Assembly (NCBI GenBank): GCA_029560585.1
Contig: JAKQKQ010000005.1
Coordinates: 1 to 64,000 of the forward strand
Length of the DNA stretch: 64,000 nucleotides
Reading direction: 5' to 3'
Origin: Verrucomicrobiota bacterium
GTDB lineage: Bacteria; Verrucomicrobiota; Verrucomicrobiia; JADLBR01
Part shown: in pieces, positions 16,180 through 25,777 of the stretch
Numbering within the stretch: the stretch's first letter is position 1
How the letters are laid out: each line of letters opens with the position of its first letter
The notes under the pieces: model-generated
The model's input: only the letters and a program-made list of their open reading frames with translations
The model's database searches: none
Told to the model about the DNA's origin: nothing
Position numbers and translations under genes: made by a program

Positions 16180-17967
16180 ATGAAATTGGTTTTGAGGCCC
16201 GCGGTTCTCGCCTGTTTGGTCTTCGCTTTTGCTTCGGCCTGCGCCGCTTCCAGACCGGACGTCGTGGTCATGCTCGCGGACGACGCGGGATGGGGGGACT
16301 ACAGCGCCAGCGGCAACCGCATGGTGCGAACGCCGCAGATCGACTCGCTCGCCCGGGACGGCGTGTCGTTCGACCGCTTCTTCGTCTGCCCGCTCTGCGC
16401 GCCGACGCGCGCCGAGTTCCTCACGGGTCGCTGCTACCTGCGCACGGGCGTGCTTGGCGTCTCCACCGGACATGAGCGGTTGAACGCCGACGAGCACACG
16501 ATCGCGGACGCGTTTCGTGCCGCGGGTTATGCGACCGGCGCCTTTGGAAAGTGGCACAACGGCAGCCAATGGCCCTACCACCCCTGCGCGCGCGGCTTCG
16601 ATGAGTATTACGGGTACACGGCCGGACACTGGGGCGAATACTTCGACCCGCCGCTGGAGCGCAACGGCAAGATGGAGCGCGCCAAGGGCTACATCGTCGA
16701 TGTCTGCACGGACGAGGCGATAAATTTTATCGAGCGCAACCGCGACAGGCCCTTCTTCTGCTATGTGCCCTTCACAACGCCGCACTCCCCGTGGGCCGTG
16801 CCGCAGGAGTACTGGCAGCGCTTCAAGGACAAGCCGCTCGAGCAGCACGCCACACAGCCCGAGCGCGAGATTCTGGACCAGACGCGCTGCGCGCTGGCGA
16901 TGCTCGAGAATCAGGACTGGAACGTCGGACGGATCCTCAAAAAACTGGACGACCTTAAACTCGCGGACAATACGATCGTGCTCTACTTCTCCGACAACGG
17001 CCCGAACGGGGCGCGCTGGACCGGCGGAATGAAAGGCGTCAAGGGCGGCACCGACGAGGGCAGCGTCCGCTCTGTCTGCTTCCTGCGCTGGCCTGCGTCG
17101 CTGCCCAAGGGCAAGACCGTCTCCGAGATCGCCGGCGCCATCGACCTCCTGCCCACGCTCACCGCGCTGGCGGGCGTGGAACCCGTCGGAGACAAACCGC
17201 TCGATGGCCGAGACCTCATGCCGCTGCTGCTCGGCCGAAAGGCCGGGTGGCCGGAGCGCGCGCTTTACGCGGCATGGGGCGGCAAGGTGAGCGCCCGCAC
17301 GCAGCAGTACCGGCTCGACGCGGCGGGCGCGCTCTTCGACATGTCGACCGATTCGGGACAAGCACACAATATTGCAGCCGACCGACCCGATGTCGCGGCG
17401 CGGTTGGCGCGGGCCGCGGCGGCGTGGCGCCAGGAGATGTACGGGCCCGATGAGGAAATCAAACTCGAGAAGGGCGGCCGAGTGGATCCCCGAAAGCTCG
17501 GCGTCGGTTATCCAGAGTTTCCGGTCACCATGCTGCCCGCTCGCGACGGCGAGCCGCGCGGCTGCGTTACGCGCAGCGGCAGGGCGCCGAATTGCTCGTA
17601 CTTCGTTAACTGGGTCGATAAGACGGGCGAGATGGTCTGGGAGATCGACGTGCGGACGGGGGGCGAGTACGACGTGACCGTTGACTACACGTGCCCCCTG
17701 TCGGATGCGGGCTCGCTCGTCGAACTGAGCTTCAACGGCAGCCGCCTCACGGGCCGCGTGATGCCTGGCTGGGATCCGCCTCTCCTCACAAATCAGGACA
17801 CGATTCCGCGCGGGCACGGCGAGTCCCAGATGAAGGACTTCCGCACCTTGGCGCTCGGCACCATCCGCCTAGAAAAGGGCGCAGGCCCGCTCGCCCTGCG
17901 CGCGCTCGAAATTCCCGGGGCTTCTGTCATGGATGTCCGCCGAGTGGCGTTGACGTTGAAGAGGTAG
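16180..17967 (+). CDS. S1-family sulfatase with C-terminal extension, secreted
   Basis: A signal peptide ends near residue 23; the Cys at 21 is not in a clean lipobox. The sulfatase core has VVVMLADDAGWGD (Asp34/Asp35), the C-x-P-x-R sequon CAPTR (Cys73, formylglycine precursor), GKWHNG and YFSDNGPNG (about residue 272). After the core (about 430) an extra 160-residue region contains an EIDVRTGGEYDVTVDY beta-sandwich, as in arylsulfatase A-like proteins of PVC and Bacteroidota. At 595 residues it is longer than the neighbouring sulfatase and probably has a different substrate. Confidence 0.92.
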   Translation: MKLVLRPAVLACLVFAFASACAASRPDVVVMLADDAGWGDYSASGNRMVRTPQIDSLARDGVSFDRFFVCPLCAPTRAEFLTGRCYLRTGVLGVSTGHERLNADEHTIADAFRAAGYATGAFGKWHNGSQWPYHPCARGFDEYYGYTAGHWGEYFDPPLERNGKMERAKGYIVDVCTDEAINFIERNRDRPFFCYVPFTTPHSPWAVPQEYWQRFKDKPLEQHATQPEREILDQTRCALAMLENQDWNVGRILKKLDDLKLADNTIVLYFSDNGPNGARWTGGMKGVKGGTDEGSVRSVCFLRWPASLPKGKTVSEIAGAIDLLPTLTALAGVEPVGDKPLDGRDLMPLLLGRKAGWPERALYAAWGGKVSARTQQYRLDAAGALFDMSTDSGQAHNIAADRPDVAARLARAAAAWRQEMYGPDEEIKLEKGGRVDPRKLGVGYPEFPVTMLPARDGEPRGCVTRSGRAPNCSYFVNWVDKTGEMVWEIDVRTGGEYDVTVDYTCPLSDAGSLVELSFNGSRLTGRVMPGWDPPLLTNQDTIPRGHGESQMKDFRTLALGTIRLEKGAGPLALRALEIPGASVMDVRRVALTLKR

Positions 17968-18029
17968 AGGGGAAGGGAAGAGTTGACCCCCTATGCCCCC
18001 GGGTAGCGAAAGGGCCCTGTCATGCGCGG

Positions 18030-18241
18030 GCCGCGAGGCGAGCGTGTCTCAAAACCTCTGAGCCGAGCCGCCTGGCACAGGCGGCCTACAAATTCTGTAG
18101 GGCATCTCTGTGAGATGCCGTGCATTGTCGCGCGCCGCACACCATTGGACGTCCCCTCTACCATCAGATGGGCATTGATTGTTGGATGTTCCGTGTTGGG
18201 CGTTTGAGTTTTGAGACAGTCTCAGGCCGCGGGCCCTCTCG
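18030..18241. repeat. Full copy of the triple-hairpin/GTCTCAAAAC repeat
   Basis: The left end is GCGAGGCGAGCGTGTCTCAAAA and the right end TTTTGAGACAGTCTCAGGC, roughly inverse to each other. Three hairpins follow the left end (18071-18119): GCCGCCTGGCACAGGCGGC, CTACAAATTCTGTAG and GGCATCTCTGTGAGATGCC. From 18100 on the sequence is nearly identical to 1-142. It lies directly downstream of both converging genes and could also work as a terminator. Confidence 0.8.
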
Positions 18242-18286
18242 GCGGAATCGGGCCGCACACGCCATTAGGGGGTTTCGCCGGGCTGC

Positions 18287-21200
18287 TCAGTCCGACAGAT
18301 TGACCTGAGACTTCGCCCGCGTCCGTCGGAACGCGGTGTAGAGCGCCGGCAAGACCAGGAGCGTCAGCAGCGTATTGGTGAAGATGCCGCCGATGACCAC
18401 CGTGGCGAGCGGGCGCTGGACCTCGCCGCCGACGCCGACGTTGACCGCCATCGGGATGAAGCCCACGGCGGCCACGAGCGCAGTCATCAGCACCGGGCGC
18501 AACCGCGCGAGGCATCCTTCGCGGACCGCTTTTTCAAGGGGGTCACCGGCCTCGATTCGCTGTTTGATGAATGTCACCAGCACCAGACCGTTGAGGATGG
18601 CCACGCCGCTCAGGGCGATGAATCCGATGGCCGAGCTGACGGTGAAAGGCAGGCCGCGCAGCCACAGTGCGAATACGCCGCCGACCAGGCCAAGGGGGAT
18701 GCCCGACGCCACGATGAACACGTCGCGAATGGTTTTCAGGCTGAAGAACAGGAGTATGAATATCAGCGCCAGCGCCATCGGGACCACGAACATCAGTTTC
18801 CTGTTGGCCCGCTCCATGTTCTCGAATTGCCCGCCCCACTCGATGGTGTAACCGTCGGGCCGCTTGATCTGTGACGCGATCTTGGCCTTTGCCTCGGCCA
18901 CGAAGCTCGCGACGTCGCGCCCCCGGACGTTGCACTGGACGGTGATTCGTCGCTTGCCCCATTCTCGGTTGATGGTGGCCGGGCCCTCGATCTCGCTGAT
19001 GTCCGCCACCTGACTGAGGGGCAACACGGGGCCGGCCGCGGTCGGGATCAGCGTCGCGGCCAGCGCGTCGGGGTCGGTGCGCAGCCGGTCGGGCAACCGG
19101 ACCACGAGGGGGAATCGGCGCTGGCCCTCGCGCACGTCGCCGACGCGGCGCGAGCCGACGGCCTCCACGACGTTCAGCACGTTGCGGGTTGGCACGCCAT
19201 AGCGAGCCATGGCCTCCGGGTTCACCCTCACCTGAAGAAAGCTCTGGCCGGTCAACTGCTCGACCGAGACCTCGCTGGCCCCCCGGACCTGCTCGAGCGC
19301 GGCCTGCACCTCGCCGCCCAGCCGGTGCAGTTCCTCGAGATCGTCGCCATAGACCTTGATGCCGATATCGCCGCGGATGCCGGCGATGAGTTCGTTCATG
19401 CGCATCTCGATGGGTTGGCTGAATGCGGGTTTGAGGCCGGGCACCTGGGCCAGCAGGTCCCGCATCCTTTCGGTCAGTTCCGCCTGGGTGCGCGCCTTCT
19501 TCCACTGCCCGCGCGGTTTGAGGGCGAGAAAGAAATCGGCCAGTTCCACGCCCATCGGGTCCGTGGCCACCTCCGCGGTGCCGAGCCGCGTCCAGATGTG
19601 CTGGATCTCGTCGGGGAACTCTGCCATCAGGGCCCGCTCGATCCGGTCGTTTTGCGCCACCGCCTCGTCCACCGAGATGCCGGCCAGCCGGACCGTCGTC
19701 CCCACGATGGCGCCCTCGCCGAGGCGTGGCAGGAATTCTCCGCCCATGTGGGTGGCCACGAGAATCGCGATGGCGAAGAGCAGCGCGGCGCCCGCCAGCG
19801 TCAATTTGCGAAACCGGAGTGCCAGGCCCAGCGCCGGTGCATAGGCCTTGTGCGCGAGCCGCACCAGCCAGGGATCTTTTTCTCGCACGTTCCTTGGCAG
19901 GAAGAACTTTGTCAGCACGGGCGTCAGGGTCAGCGCGAGGATGAGCGAACCGAGGAGCGCGAAGATCAGGGTCAGGGCCATCGGTTTGAAGAATTTTCCC
20001 TCGATCCCTTCCAGGGTCAGTATGGGGAGGAACACGATGAGGATGATGCCGACGCCAAAGGCGACCGGCCTTGCCACCTCCAGCGACGCGCTCTTGAACG
20101 TCTCGTCGCGCTCCTCGTTCGTGAGCGCGCGCCCAAGTTCGTGCTGCCGGTCGGCCAGCCGACGCATCGCGTTCTCCACCATCACGACCGCGCCGTCCAC
20201 GATGAGACCGAAATCGATGGCGCCGAGGCTCAGGAGGCTGGCGGCGATGCCGGCCTGCAGCATGAAGTTGGCCGCGAAGAGCATCGAGAGGGGAATCGCT
20301 GCGGCGACGATGAGGCCCGCCCGCAGGTTGCCCAGGAAGGCGAACAGGATGGCGATGACCAGGAGCGCGCCGGCGAGCAGGTTGTGCTCCACGGTGCGGA
20401 TGACGTTGTCCACGAGTTCCGTCCGGTCATAGAGGACCTCCAGCCTCACGTCCTCCGGCAGGAACTCCTGCACCTCGTGGAGCTTCTTCTTGAGCGCGCG
20501 CGTGACGATCGCGCTGTTTTCACCCATGAGCATGAATCCCAGGCCGAGGACGGCCTCGCCGCGACCGTCGGCCGTCACCGCGCCGCGGCGGATCTCGTGG
20601 TCCTCCTTGACCGTCGCGACGTCGCGCACGCGCACCGGCGTTCCCTCCTGTGCCTTGATGACGATGCCGGCGATCTCCTGCACATTGGTCGTCAGTCCGA
20701 CGCCGTGGACCAGGAGCGATTCGCCGCCGCGCACGATCTGGCCGCCGCCCACGTTCTGGTTGTTGGCCTGCAGCGCATCGATCAGATCCTCGAACGTGAG
20801 CCGGTATTTGATGAGCCGGTCGGTTTCGGGGACCACGTGGTACTGCTTCTCGAACCCCCCCCAGGTGTTGACCTCGGCGACGCCGGGCACCTTGCGCAGT
20901 TCCGGTTTCACCACCCAATCCTGCAGGATGCGCAATTCCGTTGGCGTGCGGCGCGCGTCCGTGGAACGCACCACGTAATGAAAGACCTCGCCCAACCCGG
21001 TTGCGATGGGGCCGAGTTGCGGGCGCTCCAGACCCTCCGGCATTTCGACCGTCTGGAGCCGTTCCATGATCAACTGCCGCGCCTTGAAGATGTCGATGCT
21101 GTCGTCGAACGTGGCGACGACCTGCGAGAGGCCGAATTTGGAAATGGACCGGACATTCTGCAGGCCCGGCAGACCGCTGATGGCCAATTCCACGGGCACG

Positions 21201-21397
21201 GTGATCTGGGCCTCGGTTTCCTGCGGGTTCAACGATGCGGCCGTCGTGTTGATCTGCACCTGCACCGGCGTGGTGTCCGGGAACGCATCGATCGGGAGGA
21301 TGCTCAGCGTGTGGCCCCCAACGATGGCCAGCACAAACGCCAAGACGCAGACGAGCAGGCGATTCTTGAGGGAGGTGTTGATGATCCAGTTCAACAT
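18287..21397 (-). CDS. CzcA/CusA-type heavy-metal efflux RND transporter
   Basis: This 1036-residue inner-membrane RND pump has the expected twelve-helix layout with two large periplasmic loops. MLNWIINTSLKNRLLV opens helix 1. AIDFGLIVDGAVVMVENAMRR in helix 4 (about residues 393-412) has the two Asp and one Glu typical of heavy-metal RND pumps. LSGVAILNGLVLV lies in the C-terminal half. It takes metal ions from the periplasm or cytoplasm and passes them to the adaptor and outer-membrane channel encoded just upstream. I cannot tell Cu/Ag from Co/Zn/Cd specificity by eye. It is the last gene of a three-gene operon, 27 bases after the adaptor. Confidence 0.95.
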   Translation of the reverse strand: MLNWIINTSLKNRLLVCVLAFVLAIVGGHTLSILPIDAFPDTTPVQVQINTTAASLNPQETEAQITVPVELAISGLPGLQNVRSISKFGLSQVVATFDDSIDIFKARQLIMERLQTVEMPEGLERPQLGPIATGLGEVFHYVVRSTDARRTPTELRILQDWVVKPELRKVPGVAEVNTWGGFEKQYHVVPETDRLIKYRLTFEDLIDALQANNQNVGGGQIVRGGESLLVHGVGLTTNVQEIAGIVIKAQEGTPVRVRDVATVKEDHEIRRGAVTADGRGEAVLGLGFMLMGENSAIVTRALKKKLHEVQEFLPEDVRLEVLYDRTELVDNVIRTVEHNLLAGALLVIAILFAFLGNLRAGLIVAAAIPLSMLFAANFMLQAGIAASLLSLGAIDFGLIVDGAVVMVENAMRRLADRQHELGRALTNEERDETFKSASLEVARPVAFGVGIILIVFLPILTLEGIEGKFFKPMALTLIFALLGSLILALTLTPVLTKFFLPRNVREKDPWLVRLAHKAYAPALGLALRFRKLTLAGAALLFAIAILVATHMGGEFLPRLGEGAIVGTTVRLAGISVDEAVAQNDRIERALMAEFPDEIQHIWTRLGTAEVATDPMGVELADFFLALKPRGQWKKARTQAELTERMRDLLAQVPGLKPAFSQPIEMRMNELIAGIRGDIGIKVYGDDLEELHRLGGEVQAALEQVRGASEVSVEQLTGQSFLQVRVNPEAMARYGVPTRNVLNVVEAVGSRRVGDVREGQRRFPLVVRLPDRLRTDPDALAATLIPTAAGPVLPLSQVADISEIEGPATINREWGKRRITVQCNVRGRDVASFVAEAKAKIASQIKRPDGYTIEWGGQFENMERANRKLMFVVPMALALIFILLFFSLKTIRDVFIVASGIPLGLVGGVFALWLRGLPFTVSSAIGFIALSGVAILNGLVLVTFIKQRIEAGDPLEKAVREGCLARLRPVLMTALVAAVGFIPMAVNVGVGGEVQRPLATVVIGGIFTNTLLTLLVLPALYTAFRRTRAKSQVNLSD

Positions 21398-21424
21398 GGG
21401 GATCTCTCCGTGTGGCGGGCTGGC

Positions 21425-22702
21425 TCAGTCGTCCGCGCAACCGGCACCGAGGCGGGACATCAGCATGGCCGACTTGATGGCGAAGGCATGGCTCACCACC
21501 ACTTGTTCCTGCGCGCCCAGGCCGGCGACGACCTCCAGGCGCCCGTCGAATCTGGCCCCCAGCCGAACCGCTCGGGCGTCGAACAGGTCTTGGCCTAGCT
21601 TCACGAACACGAACGGTTTGCCCGCGACGTGCTGGATGGCCGAGGGCGGCACGAGAATCGCGCCGTCCGCCTGGCGCGTCAGGATGCGCGCCATGGCAAA
21701 CATCTTGTCTTTGAGCAGGCCGTCCGGGTTGGTGAATTCGGCGCGGGCGCGGGCCATGCGCGTGTGCTCATCGAGGCCGGGCCCGATCCACGTCAGCCTG
21801 CCCGTGAACACGCGGCCGGGGAGCGAATCGACGCGCAACTCCACCGCGTTGCCGGTTCTAACGCGCGCGAGCGCCGCCTCTGGGATCTGGAGCATGGCCC
21901 AGACCGTCGAGTGATCCACCAGCGTGAACAGGGGCTTGCCGGCGTCCACCAGCGCGCCGCGAACCGCGGAGCGTTCCACGATCTCTCCGGCGAACGGGGC
22001 GCGCACCTCGAGCAGGACCTGTTCTTGCGGGTTCTGGGCGACGTGATCGATCTGTTGCTCCGTGAAGCCGAAGGTGCGCAGTTGCTGGCATGCCGCCTGG
22101 TGCGTGGCCTCCGCCTCGTCGAGGGCGGCCTGGGAGGTGACGCGACCGGCGCGCAGTTTCCGTTCCCGGTCCAGGGTCTGGTGGGACAGGACGGCCCTGG
22201 CGACCGTTTCGGCGATGGAGGCGGACCAGATCTTGGCGACGGTCTGGTTTTCCGCGATCCTGGCGCCGAGGTCCGCATCGACGGACTGCACGATGCCGCC
22301 CACCGGCGCGGCGATTTGGGCGAGCTGGTTCTGATTGAAGCTCACCTCGGCCACGCACTCGATGCCATCGGCCATCGCCCCGGTCTCCGGGGGGGCCGTC
22401 TGGACACCGACGATGGTCGTGGAGTTTGTCGAGGGAAGGCGCACTTTCATGCTCTGGCCGGGCTTGAGCTGGGCCGCCAGGTCCGGCTTGCAGATGGCGC
22501 ATTCGGCTTCGGGAACACCGTGTTCGCCGCACATCGCCACGCCGTCTTTAGTGGTGAGGTGGCCCTTTTCTTCTCCGTGCGCGTGGCCCTCGTGATCGTG
22601 TCCGTTATGCTCTGCTCCGCCGTTCGGCCTTTCGCAGCCAGCGGCGAGCATGGCCATCGTGGCCATGGCCGTGATGAGTTTCGGGATTCGTCGTGGATTC
22701 AT
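21425..22702 (-). CDS. Periplasmic adaptor of the metal RND system (CusB/CzcB type)
   Basis: The 425-residue lipoprotein has the lipobox LAAGC near residue 20, then a His-rich linker (NGHDHEGHAHGEEKGH). A Cys/His block, CGEHGVPEAECAICKPDL, occurs in many metal-efflux adaptors and may bind metal. Then come the beta-barrel/lipoyl/hairpin regions typical of HlyD-like adaptors (QIAAPVGGIVQSVDADLGARI, VRAPFAGEIVERSAVRGALVD). The start MNPRRIPKLITAM is chosen because a longer frame upstream overlaps the preceding gene. It begins 10 bases after the TolC-like gene. Confidence 0.93.
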   Translation of the reverse strand: MNPRRIPKLITAMATMAMLAAGCERPNGGAEHNGHDHEGHAHGEEKGHLTTKDGVAMCGEHGVPEAECAICKPDLAAQLKPGQSMKVRLPSTNSTTIVGVQTAPPETGAMADGIECVAEVSFNQNQLAQIAAPVGGIVQSVDADLGARIAENQTVAKIWSASIAETVARAVLSHQTLDRERKLRAGRVTSQAALDEAEATHQAACQQLRTFGFTEQQIDHVAQNPQEQVLLEVRAPFAGEIVERSAVRGALVDAGKPLFTLVDHSTVWAMLQIPEAALARVRTGNAVELRVDSLPGRVFTGRLTWIGPGLDEHTRMARARAEFTNPDGLLKDKMFAMARILTRQADGAILVPPSAIQHVAGKPFVFVKLGQDLFDARAVRLGARFDGRLEVVAGLGAQEQVVVSHAFAIKSAMLMSRLGAGCADD

Positions 22703-22712
22703 GGTCGTTTTC

Positions 22713-24017
22713 CTAACGTGGGGTTGTCTGATTGGCCCATGGCTGAAGCAGGGCCTCGAGCTCTGCCTGGGCGATGCCCAGTTCCAGCAACTTCTGTTGG
22801 TAGGCCAATCGGGTTTCGGCGACGGTGCGCTGCGTATCCAATAGATCGATGAACGGGAACTTGCCCTGCTCGAAGCCCGTTTGGACGAGCTGCAGCGCCT
22901 CGAGGGCCTTTGGCAGGATCTTCGTGCGATAGGCGTTCGCCTGGGCATCCGCGGATCTCAGTCGCGATTCGGCCTCGGCCCATTCGCGCGCCAACCGCTG
23001 GCGGGCGGCCTCCACCGCGTTTTCCGCGATGGCGGCCTCGGCGCGGGCCTCGCGCGTCTTGGCTTGGGAGCGATCGATGAGCGGCAGGGGCAACGACACG
23101 CGGAAGCCCATGATGCCCGCGTTCGCCGCCTCGTCCCTTCCGCCCGAGATCCCCAGCGTGACATCGGGCATCGGGTCGATCTGTGCGCGCCGCAGTTCTG
23201 CCTGGGCCCGATCACGCGCGGTCTCTGCCGCCTGAAGGGTCGGGTGCGATGCGGACGCAGCCCCGCGACCGCGGTCGAACATGGAGAAATCCGCGGACTC
23301 CCGGAGCGAACCGCGAATGCTCGCGCTGGCGAGATCGGGTCGGCCGATCGCCCCGGCCAGACCGCGCCGCGCCACCTCCAGTTCCCCCTCGAATCCTGTC
23401 AGTTGCGTCTTTGCTTGCTCCCACGCTATCTCGGCCCGCAACTGCTCCTGCGCGGGAACGCCTCCGGCATTTGCCCGCTCCCGCGCCACGGTCGCCTCCT
23501 TCTGGGCCACGCCCACCAGTTCGCGGGCAACCGCAACGAGCCCCTCCGCCGCCAGGAGCCGCGCGAATGCGATCTTGACGCCCTTCTCTAACTCGATCCG
23601 CAGCGCGCCGAGGTCCGCCTCGGATTCGCGAACGGCCAACCGCCCAATCCGGCCATCCAGCATGCTCTTGCCGGGGAAGGGCACGGTCTGGGCGATGCCC
23701 GCCTGATTGAGGGATCCGCTCAGTCCGCCGCCATCGGTGGGCATCTCTTCCGCGCTGAATTGCAGCTCGGGATTAGGCCAGAGGCGCAACTGCTTCGCGC
23801 GCCCTTCGGCCGCCTCGACGCGCCACGCGCCCGCCCGAAAATCGGGATGATGCAGGAGCGCGAGGCGGATTGCCTCTTGGACTGTAAGGACCGTTGTCCC
23901 CGTCGGGCCCACCGCACCCGATCCATCGGCGTCCCCGAAGCCCGATTGCGGCCCGAGGCAGAGCAGGGCCGAAGCGATCATCGCAGCCCGTCGAAAAAGT
24001 AAACTAAAGTTGTGCAT
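22713..24017 (-). CDS. TolC-family outer-membrane channel of the metal RND system
   Basis: The 434-residue product has a signal peptide (residues 1-28) and two internally similar alpha-hairpin halves. LTVQEAIRLALLHHPDFRAG opens the first, and there is a long coiled helix (EATVARERANAGGVPAQEQLRAEI). The second half contains PTLQAAETARDRAQAELRRAQ and a C-terminal FIDLLDTQRTVAETRLAYQQ, typical of CzcC/CusC. GAGGAAC upstream supports MHNFSLLF as the start. It is the first gene of the efflux operon. Confidence 0.93.
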   Translation of the reverse strand: MHNFSLLFRRAAMIASALLCLGPQSGFGDADGSGAVGPTGTTVLTVQEAIRLALLHHPDFRAGAWRVEAAEGRAKQLRLWPNPELQFSAEEMPTDGGGLSGSLNQAGIAQTVPFPGKSMLDGRIGRLAVRESEADLGALRIELEKGVKIAFARLLAAEGLVAVARELVGVAQKEATVARERANAGGVPAQEQLRAEIAWEQAKTQLTGFEGELEVARRGLAGAIGRPDLASASIRGSLRESADFSMFDRGRGAASASHPTLQAAETARDRAQAELRRAQIDPMPDVTLGISGGRDEAANAGIMGFRVSLPLPLIDRSQAKTREARAEAAIAENAVEAARQRLAREWAEAESRLRSADAQANAYRTKILPKALEALQLVQTGFEQGKFPFIDLLDTQRTVAETRLAYQQKLLELGIAQAELEALLQPWANQTTPR

Positions 24018-24340
24018 ATAATGTTCCTCGTTATGGGGCGCAGGTGCCGCGCGTCCGGTTCGACACTTGGCACATGGCGTGTGGTCGCGGGATGCCCATG
24101 ACACGAATCTCGCGGATCGGGCTCTCACCTTTCGCCGAAACCGTCTCCTGGATCAGGTCGCCCGGTCCCCGGTGGCGCGCCCTGCGCGATCGCCGCGGCC
24201 ACCCATAGTCTCAAGATCATTCGGTTGCTCCCCGGGGAGAATTCCTCCCCGAATATACTTCGCCTGTTTGCGTTGATTGATGCCTCGGCGGCGCTCGGAT
24301 GCAGATCCGTGCCGCCGCCGACGTACAGGGGACGCTCAGC
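24018..24340. other. Intergenic region upstream of the metal efflux operon
   Basis: No gene is supported in these 323 bases. The inverted pair CCCCGGGGAGAATTCCTCCCC (centred near 24237) is the most striking element; a short GC-rich stem like this could be an operator or a terminator after the small His/Cys-rich gene. The operon promoter should lie here. Confidence 0.45.
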
Positions 24341-24634
24341 TCAGGCGCGGGGGGGGTGAAAGGGGCCGTCCGAATGCGCGGGAAGGGGATTCATCGGGCT
24401 GATCGCCGCGATGTATCTCAGGGCCGTGAGGCGGGGTGCCGCGGCGATATCGCCACTGATTTCCACCGCCGCGCTCGCCTGGCAGCCAACGCAATCGCAA
24501 CAGTGGTGCGCCGCATGCTGGCTCGCCTGGGCCGCCTTCCCGTCATGGCCGTCGTCACCATGACAGCGATCGGCATGGCACCGCACGCCCGCGGCCACCA
24601 CGCTGAACGCCAGCATCAGTAATACGGCCTTCAT
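24341..24634 (-). CDS. Small exported His/Cys-rich protein, CzcI/DUF2946-like
   Basis: The 97-residue product has a signal peptide (MKAVLLMLAFSVVAAGVRC) followed by a dense metal-ligand stretch (CHADRCHGDDGHDG, then HAAHHCCDCVGC) and a C-terminus ending PFHPPRA. The layout (short, exported, His/Cys cluster, Pro-rich end, directly upstream of an RND metal operon) resembles CzcI and DUF2946-like proteins. Direct homology is not certain. It may sense or bind metal in the periplasm. The start at 24634 was chosen at the signal peptide. Confidence 0.65.
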   Translation of the reverse strand: MKAVLLMLAFSVVAAGVRCHADRCHGDDGHDGKAAQASQHAAHHCCDCVGCQASAAVEISGDIAAAPRLTALRYIAAISPMNPLPAHSDGPFHPPRA

Positions 24635-24787
24635 CTGAGAGCGGAACTGATAGCAGACACTCCCCATGTGTCAAAGCATTCCCCGTTCCCCAGGTGTGCG
24701 CTTCGGGGCGTGGCCCCGCCCTTGACGCACGCGGGAAGGCCCGCCAAATTGTTCAGTAACTTAACCAAATTCATCTGGAGGCAGGCG

Positions 24788-25636
24788 ATGGGCGATGCGG
24801 TTGATTTCACGAGGCGGGGATTTTTCGGGATGGCGATGGGGGGGGCGGTTGGGGCCGTGCTGCCGCGCGGGGCCTTTGGCGCGGGGGGCGGCGTGGGGGC
24901 GTGTCCGTTGAAGCTGGGTTTGGCGTCGTACACGACGCGGAAGTTCGATTTGGACAAGACGGTGGAGTGGACGAAGCGGCTGGGGCTGCCCTATCTGTGT
25001 CTGAAGTCATTCCATCTGCCGCTGGAGGCGTCGGCGGAGGAGACGGCGAGATCGGCGGCGAAGGTGCGGGAGGCCGGGCTCGACCTGTACGCGGGAGGGG
25101 TGATCACGATGAAGAAGCCGGAGGAAGTGGACCAGGCGTTCGCGTACGCGAAGGCGGCGGGTCTGCGGCTGATCGTGGGGGCCCCGACGCCCGAGATGCT
25201 CGGGAAGGTGGAGGAGGCGGTCAAGGCGCACGGCATCAGGGTGGCGATTCACAATCACGGGCCCGAGGACAAGCAGTTTCCGACGCCGCAGTCCGCCTAT
25301 GAGAAGATCAAGGGGATGGACCGGCGGCTTGGGTTGTGCATGGACATCGGGCACACGGTGCGCGCGGGCGAGGACCCCGCCAAGACGGCGGAGGCGTGCG
25401 CGGATCGTCTATTTGACGTGCACATCAAGGATGTCACGGCCGCCGCGAAGGAGGGCAAGACGCTGGAGATGGGGCGCGGGATCATCGACATCCCGGCGCT
25501 GTTCCGGGCGCTGCTGAAGATGAAATTTGATGGCGTGTGCTCGTTCGAATACGAGAAAGACGAGATGGACCCGTGGCCGGGCCTGTCGGAGTCGGTCGGC
25601 TACGCGCGCGGAGTGCTGGCGGCGCTGAAGTGCTGA
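24788..25636 (+). CDS. Tat-exported sugar phosphate isomerase/epimerase-like protein
   Basis: The 282-residue protein has a twin-arginine signal (FTRRGFFGMAMGGAVGA). The TIM barrel of the AP endonuclease 2/xylose isomerase-like family follows: LKLGLASYTTRKFDL, GVRVAIHNHGPED-like strand (VAIHNHGPED, about residue 158), LGLCMDIGHTVRAG and FDVHIKDV with metal ligands, and SFEYEKDE. GGAGG at 24777 supports the start. In PVC bacteria such exported forms are abundant and may act on keto sugars outside the cytoplasm. Confidence 0.87.
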   Translation: MGDAVDFTRRGFFGMAMGGAVGAVLPRGAFGAGGGVGACPLKLGLASYTTRKFDLDKTVEWTKRLGLPYLCLKSFHLPLEASAEETARSAAKVREAGLDLYAGGVITMKKPEEVDQAFAYAKAAGLRLIVGAPTPEMLGKVEEAVKAHGIRVAIHNHGPEDKQFPTPQSAYEKIKGMDRRLGLCMDIGHTVRAGEDPAKTAEACADRLFDVHIKDVTAAAKEGKTLEMGRGIIDIPALFRALLKMKFDGVCSFEYEKDEMDPWPGLSESVGYARGVLAALKC

Positions 25637-25777
25637 CCCCAGCAGAGCCGAGAGCCGTGGACGATGGCGCGCGGCGATTGGCTGCGGCGGCTTGGCTGAC
25701 GATGACTCGTGCACGGGGCCACGAAAAACGCAACGCCGCCCTTGACGCGCGGGGCGGCGGGTGCGACGAATCACGAG

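Noticed and set aside
15277-17817. 846-codon frame on the minus strand
   Set aside because: It is antisense to the peptidoglycan-binding, CWC and sulfatase genes and has no domain.
19325-21598. 757-codon plus-strand frame
   Set aside because: It is antisense to the RND transporter and shows Asp/His/Gly-rich shadow composition.
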